From assembly GCA_021014325.1 (NCBI GenBank), contig CM037459.1, positions 11,193,501 to 11,257,500 on the forward strand: DNA of 64,000 bases. Direction: 5' to 3'. The position numbers and the translations under genes are program-made. Positions 1 through 12,739 of this stretch are shown one piece after another (the stretch's first letter is position 1; each line of letters opens with the position of its first letter). Source of the DNA: Plazaster borealis (lineage: Eukaryota > Echinodermata > Asteroidea > Forcipulatida > Labidiasteridae). The notes beneath the pieces are model-generated. The model saw nothing but the letters and a program-made list of their open reading frames with translations. It was not told where the DNA came from and searched no databases.

Positions 1-220
1 TGAAGTTGCTCATCATAAGGCCTCCAACTCCGTACTTTGCCGTCTTCCTGGAGGACCCCCGCGCCACCAAGGCAAGGGTCCCGCTCCCGCCGACCTAGGA
101 AGACCCATACCCGATGTGCTCTCTCGAACCTCCTTTGATCACGGACCGAGTCTGTCCGGCCAGTTGGTGGGGAATGGAGCGCCGGCCGGCCCCTTTGAGG
201 TTGCTCCTCCGAAGGCCTCC
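1..220. repeat. GC-rich segment of the unit bounded by 25-bp direct repeats
   Basis: A GC-rich stretch in an otherwise AT-rich unit. Near-identical direct repeats begin at 1 (TGAAGTTGCTCATCATAAGG) and 196 (TGAGGTTGCTCCTCCGAAGG), both followed by CCTCC. The spacing and shared GGCCTCC ends suggest an internal duplication or the two ends of an ancestral insertion. Open frames cross the segment on both strands in most units, which GC richness alone can explain. Function unknown. Confidence 0.6.
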
Positions 221-299
221 AAAATAAATGCAACGCAAATATTAAACAATGCTGCTTCAATATTCTTTGTATCTTCTGGTGTGTTGTTGCATGAATAAA

Positions 300-665
300 A
301 AAAATTAAAAAAAAAAAATAAATAAATAAAATTGAATCTGGATAAAAAAGATAAAAAGTTACGCTGTGGTTGTCGGGCTTTCAGGCACCGGAATCAGTTT
401 AATAGCACACACTGGCCCCTATCCGGCTTCCCTAGTTCCCTTATGGCAATGGCCTCCGACCCACAGCATGTCCTCCCTGTTTCCGATCCTAACCTTTGAA
501 TTGGCGCTGCCCATCAGGGAGGAAAACAAGACAGAACCCCAGTCACGCTTTAGCCACATCAAGCAGTCTTGTACCTATAATGTAGGGTCAGCCGGGCTCG
601 AACCCAGACCGGGGCGTCTGAGCGTGAAACAGTCCCGGCACTTATCCAACTGTGCTAGTTAGTGT
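300..665 (-). repeat. tRNA-derived SINE, one per unit
   Basis: On the minus strand a tRNA-like head carries a Pol III A box (TAGCACAGTTGG, plus-strand 646-657) and B box (GGTTCGAGCCC, plus-strand 594-604). The D arm can pair GCAC with GTGC. A non-tRNA body of about 250 bp follows, ending in an AT-rich (TTTA)n tail at about 300-335. Head, body and simple-repeat tail are the usual SINE layout. The same element recurs in each unit and is split by the hAT insertion in unit 16. Its family name is not known to me. Confidence 0.7.
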
Positions 666-737
666 CGGTACTTAATCCCGGGACTTTACATTGTATGTAG
701 CTTGGAATCTACGTGCAACTATATAATTGACCATAAC

Positions 738-757
738 TATTTTTGACCGCATGAGGG
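738..757 (+). repeat. Left arm of perfect 20-bp inverted repeat
   Basis: TATTTTTGACCGCATGAGGG. Its exact reverse complement is at 1943-1962. The pair brackets the two MITE copies plus about 150 bp and recurs in every full unit. No target duplication is obvious outside the arms. Confidence 0.8.
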
Positions 758-788
758 AGGGCGGGCGTTTTCATCAGGGAATTATCTT

Positions 789-1312
789 GGGCGCACCACC
801 TAAATAAGCTCCCATAGCAACCAATGCTAAATGCTAAATATTCAAATATACTCAAAAATAGTTAAAGTCTCTCTCAGCAGCCTATTGAAAACCAATCAAA
901 CATATTTTCGGACAACTAAAGGTCGGATTTTTTTCAATTTTTGGCAGGTCAGCCGTTTGGAATCTTTGCTAATTACCCCAGAAATAAACAGCCCGGCCCG
1001 ACCGATAGGGTTAGGGTTAGTGTTGATTACCCGAATTATGTGCTTTTTCCCAAACCGATTTGCTGCCTGTTTTTGTGAAAAACTTATCCACTTCCTAAGC
1101 CAAATAGGACCAACTTTAAAGCCTAAAATTTATCAATTCTCCTCAAAAGTTGAAGTACAGAACCCCAGGTTGTGCTAACTTGTCATACTAACACAATCTA
1201 CCAGTTGCATGACCCCAAAAACTTTATTATTCAACAGATTTTGAGGGCCTACAAAATAATTATGATAATCAGTTTGGCGCACGAATTTTGGCCTATTTAG
1301 TGTGGTGCACCC
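789..1312 (+). mobile_element. MITE-like element, copy A
   Basis: About 520-bp non-coding element. It starts GGGCGCACCACC(C)TAAATAA and ends TATTTAGTGTGGTGCACCC, so the ends are imperfect terminal inverted repeats built on GGTGCACC and TTTAGTG. Its interior aligns with copy B just downstream: shared ATAGCAACCAA, AAAACCAATCA, TTTTTGGCAGGTCA, TACCCCAGAA and TCCTCAAAAGTTGAA blocks in the same order. Superfamily not determined. Confidence 0.65.
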
Positions 1313-1316
1313 CGAG

Positions 1317-1790
1317 GGTGCATGCACCACACTAAATAAACTCACATAGCAACCAACGCTAAATGATAATTATTCAAAAATACTCAAAACATCGTGTAAG
1401 TCTCTCAGCCTCTTGAAAACCAATCAGATATATTTCCGGACAATTAAACTTCAGAATTCTTTTCAATTTTTGGCAGGTCAACCGTTTGGAATTTTTGCTA
1501 ACTACCCCAGAAGAAAAAAACATGATTTGGGTTTGTTTTTCCCAAACCGACTTGCTGCCAGTTTTCGTGAAGCACTTCTCCACTTCCTCGGTCAAATAGG
1601 CCCAACTTTAACGCCTAAATTTATCAAGTCTCCTCAAAAGTTGAAACACAGAATCCCCAGGTTGTGATAGATTCTTATATTTACACAATCTATTAATTGC
1701 ATGACCTCCAAAACGTTATAATTAAAAATAAGTTGTGGGTTTACAAATTATGATGAGTAGCTTGGCGCATGAATTCTGGCTTGTGCACCC
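1317..1790 (+). mobile_element. MITE-like element, copy B
   Basis: Second, diverged copy in the same orientation directly after copy A, separated by the GCACCCCGAGGGTGC junction. It starts GGTGCATGCACCACACTAAATAA. Units 8, 9, 10 and others keep the matching end TTATTTAGTGTGGTGCACCC; in unit 1 about 12 bp of that end are lost. Copies A and B differ far more from each other than either does between units, so the A-B pair predates array amplification. Confidence 0.65.
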
Positions 1791-1942
1791 TCTTGCATCA
1801 CAATAACAGTTTCATCTTATTCTAATTGCCTGTATGCAGTTTTCTTGCATCAATCAGGAAATACATCAACATAATAATAACAGCAATGCAAAAACCCATT
1901 TTGTTTACTTATTTTGCATGACTTGAATTCGGTTTACATACG

Positions 1943-1962
1943 CCCTCATGCGGTCAAAAATA
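1943..1962 (-). repeat. Right arm of perfect 20-bp inverted repeat
   Basis: CCCTCATGCGGTCAAAAATA, the exact reverse complement of 738-757. The flanking block (GGTTTACATACG to about 2090) also occurs outside the array at 37518-37690, so it belongs to an older dispersed element. Confidence 0.8.
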
Positions 1963-2113
1963 CGGTGAATTGGGAATAAAACGGATCGAAGGCCTCATGA
2001 ATATTTTGTAGGCCCTTAAAATATTCTATACTAGACAGATACAAAATAAACACAATAATGTTAAAAGTTGGACCCCCACCCCCAAAAAATAAAAAATATT
2101 AATAATATATATT

Positions 2114-4238
2114 TTGAAGTTGCTCATCATAAGGCCTCCAACTCCGTACTTTGCCGTCTTCCTGGAGGACCCCCGCGCCACCAAGGCAAGGGTCCCGCTC
2201 CCGCCGACCTAGGAAGACCCATACCCGATGTGCTCTCTCGAACCTCCTTTGATCACGGACCGAGTCTGTCCGGCCAGTTGGTGGGGAATGGAGCGCCGGC
2301 CGGCCCCTTTGAGGTTGCTCCTCCGAAGGCCTCCAAAATAAATGCAACGCAAATATTAAACAATGCTGCTGCAATATTCTTTGTATCTTCTGGTGTGTTG
2401 TTGCATGAATAAAACAAAATTTAAAAAAATAATAAATAAATAAATAAAATTGAATCTGGATAAAAAAGGTAAAAAGTTACGCTGTGGTTGTCGGGCTTTC
2501 AGGCACCGGAATCAGTTTAATAGCACACACTGGCCCCTATCCGGCTTCCCTAGTTCCCTTATGGCAATGGCCTCCGACCCACAGCATGTCCTCCCCTGTT
2601 TCCGATCCTAACCTTTGAATTGGCGCTGCCCATCAGGGGAGGAAAACAAGACAGAACCCCAGTCACGCTTTAGCCACATCAAGCAGTCTTGTACCTATAA
2701 TGTAGGGTCAGCCGGGCTCGAACCCAGACCGGGGCGTCTGAGCGTGAAACAGTCCCGGCACTTATCCAACTGTGCTAGTTAGTGTCGGTACTTAATCCCG
2801 GGACTTTACATTGTATGTAGCTTGGAATCTACGTGCAACTATATAATTGACCATAACTATTTTTGACCGCATGAGGGAGGGCGGGCGTTTTCATCAGGGA
2901 ATTATCTTGGGCGCACCACCGCTTATAAGCTCCCATAGCAATCAATGCTAAATGCTAAATATTCAAATATACTCAAAAAATAGTTAAAGTCTCTCTCAGC
3001 AGCCTATTGAAAACCAATCAAACATATTTTCGGACAACTAAAGGTCGGATTTTTTTTTTCAATTTTTGGCAGGTCAGCCGTTTGGAATCTTTGCTAATTA
3101 CCCCAGAAATAAACAGCCCGGCCCGACCGATAGGGTTAGGGTTAGTGTTGATTACCCGAATTATGTGCTTTTTCCCAAACCGATTTGCTTCATGTTTTTG
3201 TGAAAAACTTATCCACTTCCTAAGCCAAATAGGACCAACTTTAAAGCCTAAAATTTATCAATTCTCCTCAAAAGTTGAAGTACAGAACCCCCAGGTTGTG
3301 CTAACTTGTCATACTAGCACAATCTATCAGTTGCATGACCCCAAAAACTTTATTATTCAACAGATTTTGAGGGCCTACAAAATAATTATGATAATCAGTT
3401 TGGCGCACGAATTTTGGCCTATTTAGTGTGGTGCACCCCGAGGGGTGCATGCACCACACTAAATAAACTCACATAGCAACCAACGCTAAATGATAATTAT
3501 TCAAAAATACTCAAAACATCGTGTAAGTCTCTCAGCCTCTTGAAAACCAATCAGATATATTTCCGGACAATTAAACTTCAGAATTCTTTTCAATTTTTGG
3601 CAGGTCAACCGTTTGGAATTTTGCTAACTACCCCAGAAGAAAAAACATGATTTGGGTTTGTTTTTCCCAAACCGACTTGCTGCCAGTTTTCGTGAAGCAC
3701 TTCTCCACTTCCCCGGTCAAATAGGCCCAACTTTAACGCCTAAATTTATCAAGTCTCCTCAAAAGTTGAAACACAGAATCCCCAGGTTGTGATAGATTCT
3801 TATATTTACACAATCTATTAATTGCATGACCTCCAAAACGTTATAATTAAAAATAAGTTGTGGGTTTACAAATTATGATGAGTAGCTTGGCGCATGAATT
3901 CTGGCTTGTGCACCCTCTTGCATCACAATAACAGTTTCATCTTATTCTAATTGCCTGTATGCAGTTTTCTTGCATCAATCAGGAAATACATCAACATAAT
4001 AATAACAGCAATGCAAAAACCCATTTTGTTTACTTATTTTGCATGACTTGAATTCGGTTTACATACGCCCTCATGCGGTCAAAAATACGGTGAATTGGGA
4101 ATAAAACGGATCGAAGGCCTCATGAATATTTTGTAGGCCCTTAAAATATTCTATACTAGACAGATACAAAATAAACACAATAATGTTAAAAGTTGGACCC
4201 CCACCCCCAAAAATAAAAAATATTAATAATATATATTT
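2114..4238. repeat. Macrosatellite unit 2
   Basis: 2125 bp, A-type GC-rich segment. The start of MITE copy A reads CCACCGCTTATAAG instead of CCACCCTAAATAAG. Carries the GGGTTAGGGTTAG motif. Confidence 0.9.
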
Positions 4239-6364
4239 TGAGGTTGCTCATCATAAGGCCTCCAACTCCGTACTTTGCCGTCTTCCTGGAGGACCCCCGC
4301 GCCACCAAGGCAAGGGTCCCGCTCCCGCCGACCTAGGAAGACCCATACCCGATGTGCTCTCTCGAACCTCCTTTGATCACGGACCGAGTCTGTCCGGCCA
4401 GTTGGTGGGGAATGGAGCGCCGGCCGGCCCCTTTGAGGTTGCTCCTCCGAAGGCCTCCAAAATAAATGCAACGCAAATATTAAACAATGCTGCTTCAATA
4501 TTCTTTGTATCTTCTGGTGTGTTGTTGCATGAATAAAAAAAATTTAAAAAAATAAATAAATAAATAAATAAAATTGAATCTGGATAAAAAAGGTAAAAAG
4601 TTACGCTGTGGTTGTCGGGCTTTCAGGCACCGGAATCAGTTTAATAGCACACACTGGCCCCTATCCGGCTTCCCTAGTTCCCTTATGGCAATGGCCTCCG
4701 ACCCACAGCATGTCCTCCCCTGTTTCCGATCCTAACCTTTGAATTGGCGCTGCCCATCAGGGGAGGAAAACAAGACAGAACCCCAGTCACGCTTTAGCCA
4801 CATCAAGCAGTCTTGTACCTATAATGTAGGGTCAGCCGGGCTCGAACCCAGACCGGGGCGTCTGAGCGTGAAACAGTCCCGGCACTTATCCAACTGTGCT
4901 AGTTAGTGTCGGTACTTAATCCCGGGACTTTACATTGTATGTAGCTTGGAATCTACGTGCAACTATATAATTGACCATAACTATTTTTGACCGCATGAGG
5001 GAGGGCGGGCGTTTTCATCAGGGAATTATCTTGGGCGCACCACCCTAAATAAGCTCCCATAGCAACCAATGCTAAATGCTAAATATTCAAATATACTCAA
5101 AAAATAGTTAAAGTCTCTCTCAGCAGCCTATTGAAAACCAATCAAACATATTTTCGGACAACTAAAGGTCGGATTTTTTTTTTCAATTTTTGGCAGGTCA
5201 GCTGTTTGGAATCTTTGCTAATTACCCCAGAAATAAACAGCCCGGCCCGACCGATAGGGTTAGGGTTAGTGTTGATTACCCGAATTATGTGCTTTTTTTC
5301 CAAACCGATTTGCTGCCTGTTTTTGTGAAAAACTTATTCACTTCCTAAGCCAAATAGGACCAACTTTAAAGCCTAAAATTTATCAATTCTCCTCAAAAGT
5401 TGAAGTACAGAACACCCAGGTTGTGCTAACTTGTCATACTAACGCAATCTATCAGTTGCATGACCCCAAAAACTTTATTATTCAACAGATTTTGAGGGCC
5501 TACAAAATAATTATGATAATCAGTTTGGCGCACGAATTTTGGCCTATTTAGTGTGGTGCACCCCGAGGGGTGCATGCACCACACTAAATAAACTCACATA
5601 GCAACCAACGCTAAATGATAATTATTCAAAAATACTCAAAACATCGTGTAAGTCTCTCAGCCTCTTGAAAACCAATCAGATATATTTCCGGACAATTAAA
5701 CTTCAGAATTCTTTTCAATTTTTGGCAGGTCAACCGTTTGGAATTTTGCTAACTACCCCAGAAGAAAAAACATGATTTGGGTTTGTTTTTCCCAAACCGA
5801 CTTGCTGCCAGTTTTCGTGAAGCACTTCTCCACTTCCCCGGTCAAATAGGCCCAACTTTAACGCCTAAATTTATCAAGTCTCCTCAAAAGTTGAAACACA
5901 GAATCCCCAGGTTGTGATAGATTCTTATATTTACACAATCTATTAATTGCATGACCTCCAAAACGTTATAATTAAAAATAAGTTGTGGGTTTACAAATTA
6001 TGATGAGTAGCTTGGCGCATGAATTCTGGCTTGTGCACCCTCTTGCATCACAATAACAGTTTCATCTTATTCTAATTGCCTGTATGCAGTTTTCTTGCAT
6101 CAATCAGGAAATACATCAACATAATAATAACAGCAATGCAAAAACCCATTTTGTTTACTTATTTTGCATGACTTGAATTCGGTTTACATACGCCCTCATG
6201 CGGTCAAAAATACGGTGAATTGGGAATAAAACGGATCGAAGGCCTCATGAATATTTTGTAGGCCCTTAAAATATTCTATACTAGACAGATACAAAATAAA
6301 CACAATAATGTTAAAAGTTGGACCCCCACCCCCAAAAAATAAAAAATATTAATAATATATATTT
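4239..6364. repeat. Macrosatellite unit 3
   Basis: 2126 bp, A-type GC-rich segment with TGAGG landmark. The longest open frame over the GC-rich segment is here (4183-4536, 117 codons) and begins in the preceding unit's tail. Confidence 0.9.
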
Positions 6365-8483
6365 TGAAGTTGCTCATCATAAGGCCTCCAACTCCGTACT
6401 TTGCCGTCTTCCTGGAGGACCCCGCGCCACCAAGGCAAGGGTCCCGCTCCCGCCGACCTAGGAAGACCCATACCCGATGTGCTCTCTCGAACCTCCTTTG
6501 ATCACGGACCGAGTCTGTCCGGCCAGTTGGTGGGGAATGGAGCGCCGGCCGGCCCCTTTGAGGTTGCTCCTCCGAAGGCCTCCAAAATAAATGCAACGCA
6601 AATATTAAACAATGCTGCTGCAATATTCTTTGTATCTTCTGGTGTGTTGTTGCATGAATAAAACAAAATTTAAAAAAATAATAAATAAATAAATAAAATT
6701 GATTCTGGATAAATTAGTTATAATGTTACGCTGTTGTTGTCGTGCTTTCAGGCACCGGAATCAGTTTAATAGCACACACTGGCCCCTATCCGGCTTCCCT
6801 AGTTCCCTTATGGCAATGGCCTCCGACCCACAGCTTGTCCTCCCTGTTTCCGATCCTAACCTTTGAATTGGCGCTGCCCATCAGGGAGGAAAACAAGACA
6901 GAACCCCAGTCACGCTTTAGCCACATCAAGCAGTCTTGTACCTATAATGTAGGGTCAGCCGGGCTCGAACCCAGACCGGGGCGTCTGAGCGTGAAACAGT
7001 CCCGGCACTTATCCAACTGTGCTAGTTAGTGTCGGTACTTAATCCCGGGACTTTACATTGTATGTAGCTTGGAATCTACGTGCAACTATATAATTGACCA
7101 TAACTATTTTTGACCGCATGAGGGAGGGCGGGCGTTTTCATCAGGGAATTATCTTGGGCGCACCACCTAAATAAGCTCCCATAGCAACCAATGCTAAATG
7201 CTAAATATTCAAATATACTCAAAAATAGTTAAAGTCTCTCTCAGCAGCCTATTGAAAACCAATCAAACATATTTTCGGACAACTAAAGGTCGGATTTTTT
7301 TCAATTTTTGGCAGGTCAGCCGTTTGGAATCTTTGCTAATTACCCCAGAAATAAACAGCCCGGCCCGACCGATAGGGTTAGGGTTAGTGTTGATTACCCG
7401 AACTATGTGCTTTTTCCCAAACCGATTTGCTGCCTGTTTTTGTGAAAAACTTACCCACTTCCTAAGCCAAATAGGACCAACTTTAAAGCCTAAAATTTAT
7501 CAATTCTCCTCAAAAGTTGAAGTACAGAACCCCAGGTTGTGCTAACTTGTCATACTAGCACAATCTATCAGTTGCATGACCCCAAAACTTTATTATTCAA
7601 CAGATTTTGAGGGCCTACAAAATAATTATGATAATCAGTTTGGCGCACGAATTTTGGCCTATTTAGTGTGGTGCACCCCGAGGGTGCATGCACCACACTA
7701 AATAAACTCACATAGCAACCAACGCTAAATGATAATTATTCAAAAATACTCAAAACATCGTGTAAGTCTCTCAGCCTCTTGAAAACCAATCAGATATATT
7801 TCCGGACAATTAAACTTCAGAATTCTTTTCAATTTTTGGCAGGTCAACCGTTTGGAATTTTTGCTAACTACCCCAGAAGAAAAAAACATGATTTGGGTTT
7901 GTTTTTCCCAAACCGACTTGCTGCCAGTTTTCGTGAAGCACTTCTCCACTTCCCCGGTCAAATAGGCCCAACTTTAACGCCTAAATTTATCAAGTCTCCT
8001 CAAAAGTTGAAACACAGAATCCCCAGGTTGTGATAGATTCTTATATTTACACAATCTATTAATTGCATGACCTCCAAAACGTTATAATTAAAAATAAGTT
8101 GTGGGTTTACAAATTATGATGAGTAGCTTGGCGCATGAATTCTGGCTTATGTGGTGCACCCTCTTGCATCACAATAACAGTTTCATCTTATTCTAATTGC
8201 CTGTATGCAGTTTTCTTGCATCAATCAGGAAATACATCAACATAATAATAACAGCAATGCAAAAACCCATTTTGTTTACTTATTTTGCATGACTTGAATT
8301 CGGTTTACATACGCCCTCATGCGGTCAAAAATACGGTGAATTGGGAATAAAACGGATCGAAGGCCTCATGAATATTTTGTAGGCCCTTAAAATATTCTAT
8401 ACTAGACAGATACAAAATAAACACAATAATGTTAAAAGTTGGACCCCACCCCCAAAAATAAAAAATATTAATAATATATATTT
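6365..8483. repeat. Macrosatellite unit 4
   Basis: 2119 bp, A-type. One C is missing in the GGACCCCCGCG run (GGACCCCGCG), which breaks the recurring frame. The (TAAA)n-to-SINE junction has clustered substitutions near 6700-6740. Confidence 0.9.
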
Positions 8484-8791
8484 TGAAGTTGCTCATCATA
8501 AGGCCTCCAACTCCGTACTTTGCCGTCTTCCTGGAGGACCCCGCGCCACCAAGGCAAGGGTCCCGCTCCCGCCGACCTAGGAAGACCCATACCCGATGTG
8601 CTCTCTCGAACCTCCTTTGATCACGGACCGAGTCTGTCCGGCCAGTTGGTGGGGAATGGAGCGCCGGCCGGCCCCTTTGAGGTTGCTCCTCCGAAGGCCT
8701 CCAAAATAAATGCAACGCAAATATTAAACAATGCTGCTGCAATATTCTTTGTATCTTCTGCATGGTGTGTTGTTGCAAGAATAAAAAAAAT

Positions 8792-8822
<31 letters not shown>

Positions 8823-10612
8823 GAATCTGGATAAAAAAGGTAAAAAGTTACGCTGTGGTTGTCGGGCTTTCAGGCACCGGAATCAGTTTAATAGCACACA
8901 CTGGCCCCTATCCGGCTTCCCTAGTTCCCTTATGGCAATGGCCTCCGACCCACAGCATGTCCTCCCCTGTTTCCGATCCTAACCTTTGAATTGGCGCTGC
9001 CCATCAGGGGAGGAAAACAAGACAGAACCCCAGTCACGCTTTAGCCACATCAAGCAGTCTTGTACCTATAATGTAGGGTCAGCCGGGCTCGAACCCAGAC
9101 CGGGGCGTCTGAGCGTGAAACAGTCCCGGCACTTATCCAACTGTGCTAGTTAGTGTCGGTACTTAATCCCGGGACTTTACATTGTATGTAGCTTGGAATC
9201 TACGTGCAACTATATAATTGACCATAACTATTTTTGACCGCATGAGGGAGGGCGGGCGTTTTCATCAGGGAATTATCTTGGGCGCACCACCCTAAATAAG
9301 CTCCCATAGCAACCAATGCTAAATGCTAAATATTCAAATATACTCAAAAATAGTTAAAGTCTCTCTCAGCAGCCTATTGAAAACCAATCAAACATATTTT
9401 CGGACAACTAAAGGTCGGATTTTTTTTTTCAATTTTTGGCAGGTCAGCCGTTTGGAATCTTTGCTAATTACCCCAGAAATAAACAGCCCGGCCCGACCGA
9501 TAGGGTTAGGGTTAGTGTTGATTACCCGAATTATGTGCTTTTTTCCCAAACCGATTTGCTGCCTGTTTTTGTGAAAAACTTATCCACTTCCTAAGCCAAA
9601 TAGGACCAACTTTAAAGCCTAAAATTTATCAATTCTCCTCAAAAGTTGAAGTACAGAACCCCCAGGTTGTGCTAACTTGTCATACTAACACAATCTATCA
9701 GTTGCATGACCCCAAAAACTTTATTATTCAACAGATTTTGAGGGCCTACAAAATAATTATGATAATCAGTTTGGCGCACGAATTTTGGCCTATTTAGTGT
9801 GGTGCACCCCGAGGGGTGCATGCACCACACTAAATAAACTCACATAGCAACCAACGCTAAATGATAATTATTCAAAAATACTCAAAACATCGTGTAAGTC
9901 TCTCAGCCTCTTGAAAACCAATCAGATATATTTCCGGACAATTAAACTTCAGAATTCTTTTCAATTTTTGGCAGGTCAACCGTTTGGAATTTTTGCTAAC
10001 TACCCCAGAAGAAAAAAACATGATTTGGGTTTGTTTTTCCCAAACCGACTTGCTGCCAGTTTTCGTGAAGCACTTCTCCACTTCCCCGGTCAAATAGGCC
10101 CAACTTTAACGCCTAAATTTATCAAGTCTCCTCAAAAGTTGAAACACAGAATCCCCAGGTTGTGATAGATTCTTATATTTACACAATCTATTAATTGCAT
10201 GACCTCCAAAACGTTATAATTAAAAATAAGTTGTGGGTTTACAAATTATGATGAGTAGCTTGGCGCATGAATTCTGGCTTTTGCACCCTCTTGCATCACA
10301 ATAACAGTTTCATCTTATTCTAATTGCCTGTATGCAGTTTTCTTGCATCAATCAGGAAATACATCAACATAATAATAACAGCAATGCAAAAACCCATTTT
10401 GTTTACTTATTTTGCATGACTTGAATTCGGTTTACATACGCCCTCATGCGGTCAAAAATACGGTGAATTGGGAATAAAACGGATCGAAGGCCTCATGAAT
10501 ATTTTGTAGGCCCTTAAAATATTCTATACTAGACAGATACAAAATAAACACAATAATGTTAAAAGTTGGACCCCCACCCCCCAAAAATAAAAAATTTTAA
10601 TAATATATATTT
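8484..10612. repeat. Macrosatellite unit 5
   Basis: 2129 bp, A-type, with the same one-base C-run deletion as unit 4 and a small CATG-containing difference near 8760. Confidence 0.9.
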
Positions 10613-12739
10613 TGTAGTTTCTAATAATAAGGCCTACAAATACGTAATTTGCCGTCTTACTTGAGGACCACCGCGCCACCAAGGCAAGGGTCCCGCTGGC
10701 CCGCCGACCTAGGAAGACCCATACCCGATGTGCTCTCTCGAACCTCCTTTGATCACGGACCGAGTCTGTCCGGCCAGTTGGTGGGGAATGGAGCGCCGGC
10801 CGGCCCCTTTGAGGTTGCTCCTCCGAAGGCCTCCAAAATAAATGCAACGCAAATATTAAACAATGCTGCTGCAATATTCTTTGTATCTTCTGGTGTGTTG
10901 TTGCATGAATAAAAAAAATATAAAAAAAATAATAAATAAATAAATAAAATTGAATCTGGATAAAAAAGGTAAAAAGTTACGCTGTGGTTGTCGGGCTTTC
11001 AGGCACCGGAATCAGTTTAATAGCACACACTGGCCCCTATCCGGCTTCCCTAGTTCCCTTATGGCAATGGCCTCCGACCCACAGCATGTCCTCCCCTGTT
11101 TCCGATCCTAACCTTTGAATTGGCGCTGCCCATCAGGGGAGGAAAACAAGACAGAACCCCAGTCACGCTTTAGCCACATCAAGCAGTCTTGTACCTATAA
11201 TGTAGGGTCAGCCGGGCTCGAACCCAGACCGGGGCGTCTGAGCGTGAAACAGTCCCGGCACTTATCCAACTGTGCTAGTTAGTGTCGGTACTTAATCCCG
11301 GGACTTTACATTGTATGTAGCTTGGAATCTACGTGCAACTATATAATTGACCATAACTATTTTTGACCGCATGAGGGAGGGCGGGCGTTTTCATCAGGGA
11401 ATTATCTTGGGCGCACCACCCTAAATAAGCTCCCATAGCAACCAATGCTAAATGCTAAATATTCAAATATACTCAAAAAATAGTTAAAGTCTCTCTCAGC
11501 AGCCTATTGAAAACCAATCAAACATATTTTCGGACAACTAAAGGTCGGATTTTTTTTTTCAATTTTTGGCAGGTCAGCCGTTTGGAATCTTTGCTAATTA
11601 CCCCAGAAATAAACAGCCCGGCCCGACCGATAGGGTTAGGGTTAGTGTTGATTACCCGAATTATGTGCTTTTTTCCCAAACCGATTTGCTGCCTGTTTTT
11701 GTGAAAAACTTATCCACTTCCTAAGCCAAATAGGACCAACTTTAAAGCCTAAAATTTATCAATTCTCCTCAAAAGTTGAAGTACAGAACCCCCAGGTTGT
11801 GCTAACTTGTCATACTAGCACAATCTATCAGTTGCATGACCCCAAAAACTTTATTATTCAACAGATTTTGAGGGCCTACAAAATAATTATGATAATCAGT
11901 TTGGCGCACGAATTTTGGCCTATTTAGTGTGGTGCACCCCGAGGGGTGCATGCACCACACTAAATAAACTCACATAGCAACCAACGCTAAATGATAATTA
12001 TTCAAAATACTCAAAACATCGTGTAAGTCTCTCAGCCTCTTGAAAACCAATCAGATATATTTCCGGACAATTAAACTTCAGAATTCTTTTCAATTTTTGG
12101 CAGGTCAACCGTTTGGAATTTTTGCTAACTACCCCAGAAGAAAAAAACATGATTTGGGTTTGTTTTTCCCAAACCGACTTGCTGCCAGTTTTCGTGAAGC
12201 ACTTCTCCACTTCCCCGGTCAAATAGGCCCAACTTTAACGCCTAAATTTATCAAGTCTCCTCAAAAGTTGAAACACAGAATCCCCAGGTTGTGATAGATT
12301 CTTATATTTACACAATCTATTAATTGCATGACCTCCAAAACGTTATAATTAAAAATAAGTTGTGGGTTTACAAATTATGATGAGTAGCTTGGCGCATGAA
12401 TTCTGGCTTGTGCACCCTCTTGCATCACAATAACAGTTTCATCTTATTCTAATTGCCTGTATGCAGTTTTCTTGCATCAATCAGGAAATACATCAACATA
12501 ATAATAACAGCAATGCAAAAACCCATTTTGTTTACTTATTTTGCATGACTTGAATTCGGTTTACATACGCCCTCATGCGGTCAAAAATACGGTGAATTGG
12601 GAATAAAACGGATCGAAGGCCTCATGAATATTTTGTAGGCCCTTAAAATATTCTATACTAGACAGATACAAAATAAACACAATAATGTTAAAAGTTGGAC
12701 CCCACCCCAAAAAATAAAAAATATTAATAATATATATTT
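10613..12739. repeat. Macrosatellite unit 6
   Basis: 2127 bp. Its GC-rich start is the most diverged in the array (TGTAGTTTCTAATAATAAGG, then GCTGGCCCGCCGACC), so it is intermediate or locally mutated relative to types A and B. Confidence 0.9.

Larger units (their letters stand above)
1..2113. repeat. Macrosatellite unit 1 (reference)
   Basis: First unit, phased on the GC-rich landmark. It shows all components: GC-rich segment, minus-strand SINE, 20-bp inverted-repeat bracket and MITE copies A and B. It has the A-type GC-rich segment (GCTCCCGCCGACC) and the GGGTTAGGGTTAGTG motif. The right end of MITE copy B lacks the ATTTAGTGTGGT stretch that some later units keep. Confidence 0.9.
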
